Assembly: GCA_964019425.1 (NCBI GenBank)
Contig: OZ025781.1
Location: 743,501-807,500 of the forward strand
Direction of reading: 5' to 3'
DNA from: Flectonema sp. DT1601
Taxonomy: Eukaryota; Euglenozoa; Diplonemea; Diplonemida; Diplonemidae
Length of the DNA: 64,000 nucleotides
Shown: positions 1 through 9,378 of the stretch, piece by piece
Layout: each line of letters begins with the position of its first letter
Position numbering within the stretch: position 1 is the stretch's first letter
Notes under the pieces: model-generated
The model's database searches: none
What the model was told of the DNA's origin: nothing
What the model saw: only the letters and a program-made list of their open reading frames with translations
Position numbers and translations under genes: made by a program

Positions 1-1
1 A

Positions 2-280
2 TTGAATAATTTGAAAGAAATAAACCTATCTCACAGTCAATTAGAATCTCCAATTATTACTATTCTGGCTAAAATATTATCACGTCATCCTTCACTAGAG
101 TCGGTTGATGTGTCGTATAATCCATTTTCATCATTGGGAGTGCAAGCTTTATTAGAAGCTGCGGTATTCAATTCAAACCTCTCTGTGATAACATTAACAG
201 GAGTCGATGCTGTTTCTAGTCTTGTTCGTAGATTAAACGAACGATTGCAACTTAATCAACGTCAAAAACAACACAGTTAA
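2..280 (+). CDS. leucine-rich-repeat protein, 5' part outside window
   Basis: The frame is open at the left edge and ends at TAA, giving the last 92 residues of a longer protein. Residues follow the ribonuclease-inhibitor-type LRR pattern (LKEINLSHSQL, LESVDVSYNPF, GVQALLEA), about 1.5-2 repeats, then a basic Gln-rich tail. Such repeats normally form a curved binding surface, but the partner cannot be told from this fragment. No start codon is visible in the window. A second RNI-type LRR gene lies at 43510-44505. The LRR assignment is fairly secure; the function is unknown. Confidence 0.7.
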   Translation: MNNLKEINLSHSQLESPIITILAKILSRHPSLESVDVSYNPFSSLGVQALLEAAVFNSNLSVITLTGVDAVSSLVRRLNERLQLNQRQKQHS

Positions 281-422
281 GATAATTCATTTCTTGGTAG
301 AGAATTTACATTCTCTAATCTCTAATTAAGATAGAATTATTATCGATGTAATACACAAGTCAGTGCGTATAATTTGTTATGGTGTTCATAATTATTTTTA
401 TCAAAGCGATTCAACGTTTAAA

Positions 423-1265
423 ATGGATCGCCGAGCTGTAAGAGAACAACTCAACAGGGATGCATTATCACCTCATGAACCACCTCGAAAATCAAAAGCG
501 AGGGAAGCACCAATGATGGTGTTGTCGGAAGGCGTTTCATCTGACGCAACTCGACTACTTCAAGAAATTGAGAGAAAACCAGCCATACTACTCCCTGAAC
601 CGGCGATGATCGCAACCAGAGAAGAGAAGAAAAAAAGGAGAGCTCGTCGATATAAAACGACAGTGCCGTTAGAAAGAAAGAAAAATCCACCGAACTTTAT
701 TCCAATGCGCAATTCACTTGGGGAAATAACGAACAAGAACGTCATCAATCAAAAAAGGAACAGCAAAGAGAAGGCTAGCGACATATTCACATCTGAACTA
801 CGGAGACTATTAGACGTTCTTGTCGATGAGGGAACATCTTGTGATTCCACTATCGTCAATCGACAACGGAACAGAAAGTGTCCTCCTCCGCTTCCTGTTC
901 GTGTGAAGACCCCCGCCGGAGGGAATATTGTTACGATTTGTCAGTCAAAAAATACAAAAATAAGCAAAGCTACGCAGCCACTACAAAAGAGATCTCACGA
1001 TTTTGTACAACTGACAGGTTGTCCTGCACAACTATCAGCATCGTCACCGTATATACAACTCGATAATAGATCAACATCTCAAGAATTAGCGCATCTAATG
1101 CGAGTTCGTACTCCGCTATTAGGAAATCGTCGATCAATAGCAAAGAAGGTTCCAAAAGCTTCGATTGCAACAGGTCGAAGCATATCAACAATAATATCAT
1201 CTGGCAACTATTGGGGAAGGTCTATCTTGGCTCCATTTGCAATGTCTAGTTTAGCTAATTTATGA
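423..1265 (+). CDS. basic protein of unknown function
   Basis: A 280-aa reading frame starts at the first in-frame ATG (MDRRAVREQLNR), about 60 nt after possible acceptor AGs near 357-363. It is very rich in Lys/Arg (KKKRRARRYK near residue 70), Ser and Thr, with proline-rich patches (PPPLPVRVKTP). No membrane segment, signal peptide or known domain is visible. The C-terminal third holds repeated RTPLLGNRRS-like basic segments. It looks largely disordered and could bind nucleic acid or be a kinase substrate. It is separated by 189 nt from the mL43 gene. Coding status is supported by length and codon-like composition; function is unknown. Confidence 0.65.
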   Translation: MDRRAVREQLNRDALSPHEPPRKSKAREAPMMVLSEGVSSDATRLLQEIERKPAILLPEPAMIATREEKKKRRARRYKTTVPLERKKNPPNFIPMRNSLGEITNKNVINQKRNSKEKASDIFTSELRRLLDVLVDEGTSCDSTIVNRQRNRKCPPPLPVRVKTPAGGNIVTICQSKNTKISKATQPLQKRSHDFVQLTGCPAQLSASSPYIQLDNRSTSQELAHLMRVRTPLLGNRRSIAKKVPKASIATGRSISTIISSGNYWGRSILAPFAMSSLANL

Positions 1266-1454
1266 AGAATCCATATTTTCTTTTTTTTTTTTTAAAATAA
1301 AATTAAATATATAAATTTACACGAATGCCTCACCTTCCTCGCGTTGCCACGAGAGGAACTGTTTCTTTTATTGGCTGCTTTTTGTTTCTTCTGAGAAGAG
1401 TGTGAGAGTGTTTCAACATAATAATAAATTATATTACTTTCTAAGGTCAACAAA

Positions 1455-2661
1455 ATGCAGAACGGAATTCGTCATCTCCGTCACATAAGAATATGGTTTC
1501 GACCTGATGTACCTCGTGGTGACAGATGGCATGGTGGAATGCTTCAATACATACAGGATTACTTACCAAAGTTCCAAGATCAAAACCCTGAAGTAAAAAT
1601 AGAAACTCACACTCTCGTTGAGCAACATGAGAAATATGGTAACGAACAATTCCCTAAAATTGTTGGATACTATTTGAACGGAACTGCTGTGACCATCAGA
1701 GCATGGAAAATGAACCCTGAAGGTATTCATCAACACATTCACGAATTGAGGAATCGCTGTAACGACGTCGAACAACGACCACATCAAACCAGAGTAATAA
1801 AATCAGATCAAGAATCAATTCAAGGTTCATACACTCCTTTATTATGGTTGAAGGAGGACTACCTACCAGAGCCATACAACTATGATGAGTTGTGGAAGGA
1901 TGAGGTAAAAGACATTGCGAAATTCGTTCGCAGAAAGAAACAACACAGAGAGCAAGAATTCAACAAAAAATATTTCGTCCAAGTCGAGACTAGAAAGAAG
2001 ATGGAGAAGAGATGGAAAGACACAGTCTTTCCATACACTATCGGAAGCAACATGGAAGCAGTACCTGGAAGAATGCATCTCGAAGACACTAAAACCATTT
2101 TCCAAGAGGCTGGTTCATCACCTCCACAATCAGCCCTTGAAAGGGGAGGAGGAGGTTTCATGGGTGGGTTTGTCTCTCCATATTCAGCCAGTGAGAAGTC
2201 TGCCTTGACGAGTGGTGGAGGAAACAAAGTACGTATTTCATTATTTATACCTCGAAAAAAAATATTAATTTATCCCTATAGTTACTGCGACACGGATTAT
2301 TATTACACTGTTATAATTAACAAAAAAAAAAAAAAAAAAAAAAAAAAAACAGTACGACGTTGATGGGCATGAGGTTGGTGGAAAAGTTCCACCGTTTGCG
2401 GGAGCTCCTTACCAATCGGGTTACGGTGATTATGAAAATTTTTGGAAGAATTGGGATCTATTTCACTACTCTTCAGCATCTTACCGTCCTCATCCTAAAG
2501 AGATTCCAGCTGAGGCTGCCTACACTACAGACATCCAAAGACGTGTTAATGTTAATAAGGCACTCGACAGTAACAATAAAAGAACAAGATATTCACCTAG
2601 AGAAGATTGGGAGGAACCAAACAGACCATACCACGTCGAGCCTAGAGTCAGTGGTGCATAA
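1455..2661 (+). CDS. MRPL43: mitochondrial large ribosomal subunit protein mL43 family, two exons
   Basis: Exons 1455-2228 and 2353-2661 encode 360 aa. Residues about 5-100 match the L51/S25/CI-B8 thioredoxin-like fold as in mL43: a first strand (HIRIWFRPDVPRG), a helix (GMLQYIQDYLPKFQDQNP), then EVKIETHTL and VGYYLNGTAVTIRAW. The family sits in the mitochondrial large ribosomal subunit. The charged C-terminal 250 residues are far longer than in human mL43, a common expansion in protist mitoribosomes. The intron (2229-2352, 124 bp, phase 0) starts GTACGT and ends in 28 A followed by CAG. The start is 10 nt after a pyrimidine-rich TTTCTAAG acceptor. The alternative family member, complex I NDUFA2, is less likely given the length. 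Confidence 0.8.
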
Positions 2662-3102
2662 ATGGATTGTCAGTTCCTGTAAGGCTCTTCTTACGGTTTT
2701 ATTGATTACGAGTGCTACCGAGCAGTCGGAAATCTAATCAACCGCTTAGCAACTTAGCAGTCCGAATCACACAAAGGAAATCGATTCTCGTTGTGTTCTA
2801 CGAGAAGTGAACGTAAATTCCGTGACGAAGCCAGCAACAATCGAGGATCTGCAATAAAAAGTTAAAGCCCGTCGCCTAATGACAAAAGAGTTTTTTTGGG
2901 GCAGGTAAAAAAAACTATTTTGCTACGAAAAAAAAAAAAAAAAAAAAAGGATCCTCCCAGCTGCCTGCTGGTTATTATAACTTACAGTGTTCTTATGTTA
3001 CCTTACGTCATGAATTCAGGTTTTTTATTTTGAAGTATTAAAATGTGTTTTATATTTCTACCTCTACAAAGAGGGGTAACCACACAATATGACCCTTAAC
3101 AG
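2662..3102 (+). other. intergenic, probable 3' UTR and acceptor region
   Basis: No gene was found. The stretch holds an A run of about 20 near 2930-2948 and a CTCTACAAAG/CTTAACAG acceptor-like region (3061-3102) just before the next start codon. Confidence 0.5.
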
Positions 3103-4203
3103 ATGAGGGAGCTGTTGTCAGGGGAATTTGATAATGTTTTAGATGGCAGCCAGTTTGAATCCAATGCAATATTAGTTCGAAAATGGTGTGAAATTGAAAC
3201 TGCTGTCAGAGAAAGAGTATCTCATCTAAGCGACTCATTATTAGAATGTGTTGCTCGATCTGAAATGGAAGAATCAATGGTGAGGGTTCATGCAGAAACT
3301 ACTAAGGATATATTTGATAAAAAAGTAACTATAAAATTTCAGGTACGTGATGGACCCACAGGAGAACCAATCCCTCTCTCTCAGACTATCAGTTCTGTTA
3401 TAGTTCATACTCACAGTGATATGTCCTCTCTTAGTAATCAAGATTTATTTAAATTCATTCCACCTGATTCCGAAGACGACGTCGTCTGTTCTATAAGCCT
3501 GAAATCTCTTTTCGACAAGGACGTTACTCACGCAACGATATTTTTTAATAATCAGAAATCGGCTTGCAATCTTCGATTATGTAATAAGGAACTCCAAGAT
3601 ATTCTATACCATGAATATGGTCTGAGAGCTGCATCACCTGAAAGTTGGCAATGCAGCAGAAAATCTGTAATTTTATCAGTATTAGCAGAGTATCTAATCG
3701 ACAATGAGCTACTACTAATAAATAATATGATAAAAATTTCTCCAATATTAAGAAGAGAAATGTCCATTGAGGAAGGTGTCACAGAGATTGAAGTCAGCAA
3801 ACTTCTTCGTCACGTTATTCGTAGATTGAAACCACCCGGAGGGTTCCTTTGTAGACTTCGACTGCCGGGTGTTTTCATAGCTGATGGACCTGCTGTATTT
3901 GCCACTACTAACATATCAGATGAATCAGCGATTTGGAAATCATTCTTAAACACCAGCAGGATCAAAGAACTTGATAACGAACTCCAACAAGTTCTCAAGG
4001 AAACCAGAGCATGTCGAAAACGACGAGATCATTTTTTAATGTTTGCAGAATCTCCAGACCGAGCAATGCATCTCTCAGTTAAACAAGAACTCCACCAAAT
4101 GTACGAAGAACAGAACAACGCATTGGATGAGGATGATTGTGAGAAAGCTGTTGAACTCTCTGCTTTATATAGCATCAAGAGACACCACTGCGATGATGAC
4201 TGA
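3103..4203 (+). CDS. SNF12: SWI/SNF complex subunit, SNF12/SMARCD (BAF60) family
   Basis: One exon, 366 aa. The layout follows SMARCD/BAF60: a strand-rich N-terminal part (KKVTIKFQVRDGPTGE), a SWIB domain at roughly residues 165-250 (SRKSVILSVLAEYLIDNELL, then ISPILRREM and VIRRLKPPGG), and the C-terminal BAF60 region with RRDHFLMFAESPD and ELHQMYEE, matching the family REFMLSFARDPQ block. BAF60 proteins bridge transcription factors and the SWI/SNF remodeller in the nucleus. It is somewhat shorter than human SMARCD (~500 aa), mainly at the N terminus. The ATG follows an AACAG directly. A SWI3-type subunit of the same complex is encoded at 23841-25985. Divergent but collinear with the family. 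Confidence 0.8.
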   Translation: MRELLSGEFDNVLDGSQFESNAILVRKWCEIETAVRERVSHLSDSLLECVARSEMEESMVRVHAETTKDIFDKKVTIKFQVRDGPTGEPIPLSQTISSVIVHTHSDMSSLSNQDLFKFIPPDSEDDVVCSISLKSLFDKDVTHATIFFNNQKSACNLRLCNKELQDILYHEYGLRAASPESWQCSRKSVILSVLAEYLIDNELLLINNMIKISPILRREMSIEEGVTEIEVSKLLRHVIRRLKPPGGFLCRLRLPGVFIADGPAVFATTNISDESAIWKSFLNTSRIKELDNELQQVLKETRACRKRRDHFLMFAESPDRAMHLSVKQELHQMYEEQNNALDEDDCEKAVELSALYSIKRHHCDDD

Positions 4204-4426
4204 CAGCTGTGAAAGGTTGTCGAACTTTCTTCTTCTATTTAGAAACCAAGTAATGCCAAAACTTTTTTTTGTCATTTATACTTTTACATTATTTGTCACA
4301 AAAAGTTACAAACTCATCGATGAAGGAGCTGCTATTGCTGTAACATTATATGTGAAGCTCAACATGTGTTTACTTTATTCGTTCTCTGCAGAGTTTGCTT
4401 CAACAGACAAAAAAAAAACCTAAATA

Positions 4427-4724
4427 ATGTCAGCTCCGACTTACACTTCTGGATCTTTATTCGCTGAGGAATACGAGAGAGAAGAACAGCTGTCGTCTAT
4501 GCCGTTGGATGATCACCGTCAGTATGTTATTGTTTATGAATTTTTTCGTGTAGTAAAAAAAAAAAAAAAAAAAAAAACCACAACAAACAAACAGCCGTGT
4601 TCGCAGCGAAGCAACAGAATTCGCCAACTCAATCAGTCCTCAACGTGAAGGTCGTCAGAGTTACGGAAGTCAGAGCCCTGGATCAGAATACTATTACGAT
4701 ACACCAAAGAAAAGTTATTACTAA
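4427..4724 (+). CDS. small acidic/Tyr-rich protein, two exons
   Basis: Exons 4427-4521 and 4595-4724 join to a 74-aa protein beginning MSAPTYTSGSLFAEEYEREE and ending YYYDTPKKSYY. The 73-bp intron starts GTATGT, carries a long A run and ends CAAACAAACAG; splicing removes the frame break and extends the protein to TAA. The upstream acceptor is GCTTCAACAG, about 20 nt before ATG. No domain is recognised; composition (Ser, Tyr, Glu, Gln) suggests a disordered protein. The regular intron and the clean join support it as real; function is unknown. Confidence 0.65.
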
Positions 4725-5368
4725 AAAAAAAAAAAAAAAAATTGAATGACATCAGTTACTATTCTGCTACGTACTGGATATCTTAAAGTAGTTGTGCTGT
4801 CACACTACACCTGACTGTTCACTGTAATACGTGAAATGTGTGGACTGTTTGTACAGCTAGTCAAATACCCAATTTAAAGAACTGCAATACAGTCAAAAAC
4901 AGAGATTGTGTACTACTTCTCTCCTTGTCTATTTGTGGTTGTGTTTTGTACTCCCCCCTACTGACCCCCCCAGCACACACCTTAATATAACTCGCATTTA
5001 TGAAACTCTTTATCGGCAAAATATTAAAAAAAAAAAAAAAAAAAAATCGTACGATTCGGTAATTTTTTGGTGATTTCGTAATTTTCTTTTTTTTCCTTTT
5101 GACGAATTTGGATGTTTTCAAAAATATCCAATACTACTACTGACTGACTTTTTTTTTTTTTGATGTTTCACTTTTTTTTTTTTTTCCCCTGTTTTTTTTT
5201 TTTTTTTTTTTTGCCGACTGCGAGATTTCCCTCCCCTTATGTAGCCTCACAACATCCTCTTTTTCCTCTCTGCTTTTTTTTTTTTTTTTTTTTCTTACAA
5301 ATTATAGGTTTTGTTTTTTCTTATTTCTCTTGATTAGTCGATGTAGTTATTCCCCACAGGTAAGTAAC
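4725..5368 (+). other. intergenic, homopolymer-rich
   Basis: No gene. It contains A runs (about 4723-4740 and 5027-5046) and several T runs (5150-5295) leading to the acceptor CCCCACAG at 5354-5361, directly followed by GTAAGT. The T-rich end is typical of the tracts before start codons in this window. Confidence 0.5.
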
Positions 5369-7552
5369 ATGTCCAACATGAATGTTTTCTCTGATCACAC
5401 TAACCCTGATTCATTAGCATTTTATTGGGATAGTTTCAACGGTTGGGCGCTGGGATCTGTTCTGACAGCCAATAACTTCTCTATTCGAGTAAACGGTCAA
5501 TCATATTGCAGCACTCCAATAAAACGATTACAAAACGATAATGTAATAACAAAGATGAATTGTTGTTTTATTCCAAAAAATGAGGAAGTTGTTAACGAAG
5601 ACGTATCAGACCTCTGTCAGCTATCAGAGGTTCATGAATCTACTGTTGTTAATTGTCTTTTTAAACGTTTTGAAAACGGGAATTTCTACACCAATATAAA
5701 CAACGTCTTGGTTGCAATATCCCCGAATGATGCTGTCAGCTCATTCCCAGATAGCAGTATGCGCAGCTACCGAGATGGATCTAACAGCAGTCCCCATCCT
5801 TGGAAAACAGCACAACGTGCATACTCAGACATGCAGCAATCGTCTTCTGATCAATGTATCGTCTTAGTAGGTCGAATGGGATCTGAGAAAAGAAACATTG
5901 CCAACGCTGTCGTGCAGTATCTTTCACTTGCATCACCTGATACACAGAAAGCAATCGGCAATAGCGTAGCGTCTGAAAAGGAAAAACATGCTTCAGTTAT
6001 ACTAGAAGCTTTCGGTAATGCGAAAACTGTAGGAGATGACAGCTCCTCACGTTATGGAAAAATAACTACAATTCAATACAATAAAGAGATAGCAGTTGGT
6101 TCTCATATCACAACTACTCCACTGCAGCTATCAAGGATTGTGAAGTCAGTAGAAGGTGAAAGGATTTATCATTCATTTTATATGTTGGTGAAGGGATGCG
6201 ATTCATCGAAATATGAATTAAAGAAAACTGCTGAACAATATAAGATTTGCAAATCAGGAAATTGCACTGAAACATCCTCAATAAACGACGAAAAACAATT
6301 TGACGTTGTAAGTAACGCGATGCGGGAATTAGGTTTTAACGGAGATTTGATCGATGATATTTGGAAGACTGTCGCTGGATGTCTTCATCTGGGAAATGTT
6401 TCATTCATAGATCAGGATAGATATTCCTGTTCGTTGACAGGGAAAGCTGCATTAGCTAGTTGTTGTAAAAGCTGGCAAGTCGATACAGAAACGCTGTCGG
6501 AAGAATTGATTTCGTCATATCTCATCCCGCGTGACGGTCCTGTTATCCAATCTCACACATCACCCAAGGCCATGGATCTGAGAGATTCAGTTATCAAAGC
6601 TACATATGATGGGTTATTCTCCGTTCTTGTTAATTTAATAAATTCAAAAACCAACATCAATGATGTAGAAACTGAAATTAGTGTTGTCAACCTTTGCGAA
6701 TTTGAAAATCTAGATCTAAATAATTTGGAACAGTTTTGTATAAATGTAGGAGCGGAAACCCTTAACGACAGTTATCAGAGTCATGTTTTTAAAAAAGAAA
6801 TAAGTACCCGCATGAGTGAAGGTGTTAGTCATTGTGAGGGTCCGCTTTCTGAGCATGAGACGCCTGATTCTTTTAAAGTAATACACGCTATTTTTAATTC
6901 TTATGAAAATGATTTTTCATCGTCTTTTGAAAAACTTTCTGAAACATGCCAACAACACAACTCTTTCAAAATTCAAAATAAATATAATAAAAGTTTCACA
7001 TTACAGCATCGTTCTGATAACGTCGCTTACAATACTGAACCTGACCACAGGACTATAAAACCATTACTCACTAAACTGATGAGAGCTTCAAACAATACCT
7101 TTATTGCATCACTCTTACCAGAAGAAAGTAAAGTAAGTTCATCAATATCACAATTCAAACATCATCTTTTGGATATAATTGAAATGATTAACTATTCTAA
7201 ACCTACTTGGATTACATGTATAAAGCCACATCCTGCTAAGACGCTGTCAGGATTTGATGGAGTTGCTGTTGCTAAGCAGGTGAGGGAGTTGGAGATTGTT
7301 CGAACGGTTGAGATGGCACAGTCGGGATTTCAAAATATAATGTCGATTCGGAGTTTTGTTGAGAAGTATGGTGGAATAAAAATATCATCGAATCCGATAC
7401 CGGAATCAACAGACCTGACGAGTCTCCGAGTTTGGTGTCGTAGTTTATGTGATCATCTGGGTATCAAGACAGAGCATGTACATATCGGTAAATCAAAAGT
7501 ATTCTTAAAATTTGAAGCCCACAACCATCTACAAACAGCACTCAGTAAGTAA
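5369..7552 (+). CDS. divergent myosin head, probable pseudo-ATPase
   Basis: A single-exon 727-aa protein covers a whole myosin motor and little else. An N-terminal SH3-like segment (FYWDSFNGWALGSVL) leads into LSEVHESTVVNCL (family LSYLNEPAVL). Residues 168-175 read GRMGSEKR where myosins have GESGAGKT. Switch I keeps SSSRYGK (225-231); switch II reads NLCEFE (441-446) instead of DIxGFE. Further landmarks are EGERIYHSFYML, WITCIKPHPA and IGKSKVFLKFEAH. It ends at the converter/first lever helix with no IQ motif or tail. Loss of the P-loop Thr and the switch II Asp/Gly suggests little or no ATP hydrolysis (inference). A GTAAGT at the very end could be a donor to unseen tail exons. Start: first in-frame ATG after CCCCACAG. 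Confidence 0.8.
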   Translation: MSNMNVFSDHTNPDSLAFYWDSFNGWALGSVLTANNFSIRVNGQSYCSTPIKRLQNDNVITKMNCCFIPKNEEVVNEDVSDLCQLSEVHESTVVNCLFKRFENGNFYTNINNVLVAISPNDAVSSFPDSSMRSYRDGSNSSPHPWKTAQRAYSDMQQSSSDQCIVLVGRMGSEKRNIANAVVQYLSLASPDTQKAIGNSVASEKEKHASVILEAFGNAKTVGDDSSSRYGKITTIQYNKEIAVGSHITTTPLQLSRIVKSVEGERIYHSFYMLVKGCDSSKYELKKTAEQYKICKSGNCTETSSINDEKQFDVVSNAMRELGFNGDLIDDIWKTVAGCLHLGNVSFIDQDRYSCSLTGKAALASCCKSWQVDTETLSEELISSYLIPRDGPVIQSHTSPKAMDLRDSVIKATYDGLFSVLVNLINSKTNINDVETEISVVNLCEFENLDLNNLEQFCINVGAETLNDSYQSHVFKKEISTRMSEGVSHCEGPLSEHETPDSFKVIHAIFNSYENDFSSSFEKLSETCQQHNSFKIQNKYNKSFTLQHRSDNVAYNTEPDHRTIKPLLTKLMRASNNTFIASLLPEESKVSSSISQFKHHLLDIIEMINYSKPTWITCIKPHPAKTLSGFDGVAVAKQVRELEIVRTVEMAQSGFQNIMSIRSFVEKYGGIKISSNPIPESTDLTSLRVWCRSLCDHLGIKTEHVHIGKSKVFLKFEAHNHLQTALSK

Positions 7553-7892
7553 ATCTATTTTCCTTTTTTCTTATCTTTTTATTAGCCTGACGTGTTGTCT
7601 ACACGCGTCGCTTAACTTCTTCTTGTCCTTATCTCACTCGATTCTTGACCTTCTTCACGAAGCGAAAATATTTTTGTTATTCGCTCTAATTACATTCGTA
7701 TTTTATTATTTGTATGTCATGTGTACTTTCCTTGCTTTGCTTTTGCGACGGCTATTCGTCGCAGTTATTTTTAAACGTTTCTCGAGATGAATCTTTTTTT
7801 GTTTTCTGTATAATTTATTATTATTAATTTAAATAATAGGTTGAAATTTACATCAAAAAAAAAAAAAAAAAAAAAAAGAAGTTAATAAAATA
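7553..7892 (+). other. intergenic between myosin-like and TPR genes
   Basis: T/C-rich sequence, then an A run of about 23 (7855-7877) ending in AAGAAG just before the next start. A hydrophobic open frame exists here but has no domain, and its first ATG lies inside the preceding gene in another frame. Confidence 0.45.
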
Positions 7893-8957
7893 ATGAACGC
7901 TCAGGATCCATTAGTAAAACCGTTTAAGTATTGTTTCATTCCTTGTGATGATGCTGAGCCTGTCTGTGAGAAAGTTTTCGAGGGAACTGACGACAAGGAA
8001 CTGAGAGATGGATTGAATGCTTTTTTTTCAAGAGATCGGCTGACTGTTGGTCAAGTTGAGGACTTCAAAGAAGGAATGCAGGAACAAATAAAACAAAATC
8101 AACAAAAAGCAATGAAAGACACCACCCCAACAACATCTGACCCAGACCAGCAAGCAGCACTCGCACAAGTGATGGCATCACAGGGAGGATTTGAAATCGT
8201 TCCAGTTGTATTCCCTGATGTCACCACAGAGTTTAAAGGTGTTTCTTTGTACATTGATCAGGTAGGTAGATTCAAAGACCTTCCATTAAATAACCGTGCT
8301 AGTAAGATGTCCCAAAGAGACATTCGAGGAGACGCCTTTGCGATCGCCAGTTACGATGATCCCGTAAAGGATGACTGGGCAAGAATTGATTGCCCTAAAG
8401 AAACTATTGATCACATGGTTAAGAACCCTCCACAGAAATCTCAAGATCCGACTGCTAGAGCACAAGCAATGCAAGCATCAATGCAAACATCACTAATCAC
8501 TGAAGAGAATATGTGCAAAGCCCGTTCTTTAAAAGAAACTGGTAACAACTTTGCGAAAGCCGACAAACCTGAAGATGCTGAAATCAAATACTCTGAAGCT
8601 CTGAAGGAGCTTCAGGGTCGTCAAGACAACGTAGATGTGAAGGAATGCACAGCTTTAATATCAACTCTTCACTCAAACAGAGCGCAGATGAATTTAAAAC
8701 TAAAGAAATACACTGAAGCAGTCACTGACTGTACTACAGTTCTATCATCAGATCCATCTAACTTAAAAGCTTTATTCAGAAGAGCACAAGGTCATCACCT
8801 TACAAAGCAACTTGATAAAGCATTGAAAGACATTGAAGCAGCTGTAAAGCTTCAGCCAACTGACAAATCTTTTGCTAACTACAAGACTACTATCGAGACG
8901 GCTATCGCTAAGCAAAAGCAGAGTGAGAAGGCGATGTGTAAGAAGATGTTTTCCTAA
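7893..8957 (+). CDS. TPR-domain protein
   Basis: A 354-aa single-exon protein. Residues ~208-340 form a three-repeat TPR unit: KARSLKETGNNFAKADKPED, then LHSNRAQMNLKLKKYTEAVT and ALFRRAQGHHLTKQLDKALK, followed by a Lys-rich end (KQKQSEKAMCKKMFS). The arrangement resembles the TPR clamps of HSP70/HSP90 co-chaperones. The N-terminal 190 residues (YCFIPCDDAEPVCEKVFEG; VSLYIDQVGRFKDLPLN) look like a globular domain I do not recognise. No membrane segment is visible. The TPR call is strong; a chaperone role is inference. Confidence 0.8.
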   Translation: MNAQDPLVKPFKYCFIPCDDAEPVCEKVFEGTDDKELRDGLNAFFSRDRLTVGQVEDFKEGMQEQIKQNQQKAMKDTTPTTSDPDQQAALAQVMASQGGFEIVPVVFPDVTTEFKGVSLYIDQVGRFKDLPLNNRASKMSQRDIRGDAFAIASYDDPVKDDWARIDCPKETIDHMVKNPPQKSQDPTARAQAMQASMQTSLITEENMCKARSLKETGNNFAKADKPEDAEIKYSEALKELQGRQDNVDVKECTALISTLHSNRAQMNLKLKKYTEAVTDCTTVLSSDPSNLKALFRRAQGHHLTKQLDKALKDIEAAVKLQPTDKSFANYKTTIETAIAKQKQSEKAMCKKMFS

Positions 8958-9378
8958 AACCTTAAACACATACATTGAAACCAATATGTTCTTTGGAATG
9001 ACATTATCTTTAGCTGTATCAAAGTGATAGAGTAATCACGATCACCAATATTATTCCTCTTGACCTGACCACAAGAGAAAAAAATTTCAAGGAAGGGAAA
9101 AAAAAAAAAAAAAAGAAGAATTAGTGATAGGTTTTTTCTTCCGTCATCAGTGTATTTTGAGGGGATAAAAAATACCGAGGAAAACTTCAATTTCTTTTTC
9201 ATTCAGGTGGTCTGTATGCTAAGTGAATCTGTGAAATCATAACCTTGAGCCCAAGTGAACAATCAAACCTAGTGTAACAACGTTAAACAGAGAAGGCATG
9301 CTTGAAAAGGATTGTTTTCAATTTTTCTTTTCCAGGACAGTGGGAGCGACTACTAAGTCTTCGCTCGGCAGCATAAAA
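8958..9378 (+). other. intergenic with acceptor for the lipase-like gene
   Basis: No gene. It holds an A run near 9099-9114 and a strong pyrimidine tract TTTTTCTTTTCCAG ending at 9335, 43 nt before the ATG at 9379. Confidence 0.5.

Noticed and set aside
9298-9378. N-terminal extension of the lipase-like protein to ATG 9298
   Set aside because: It would encode the pyrimidine-AG tract (Phe-rich); the ATG at 9379 is the first after the acceptor.
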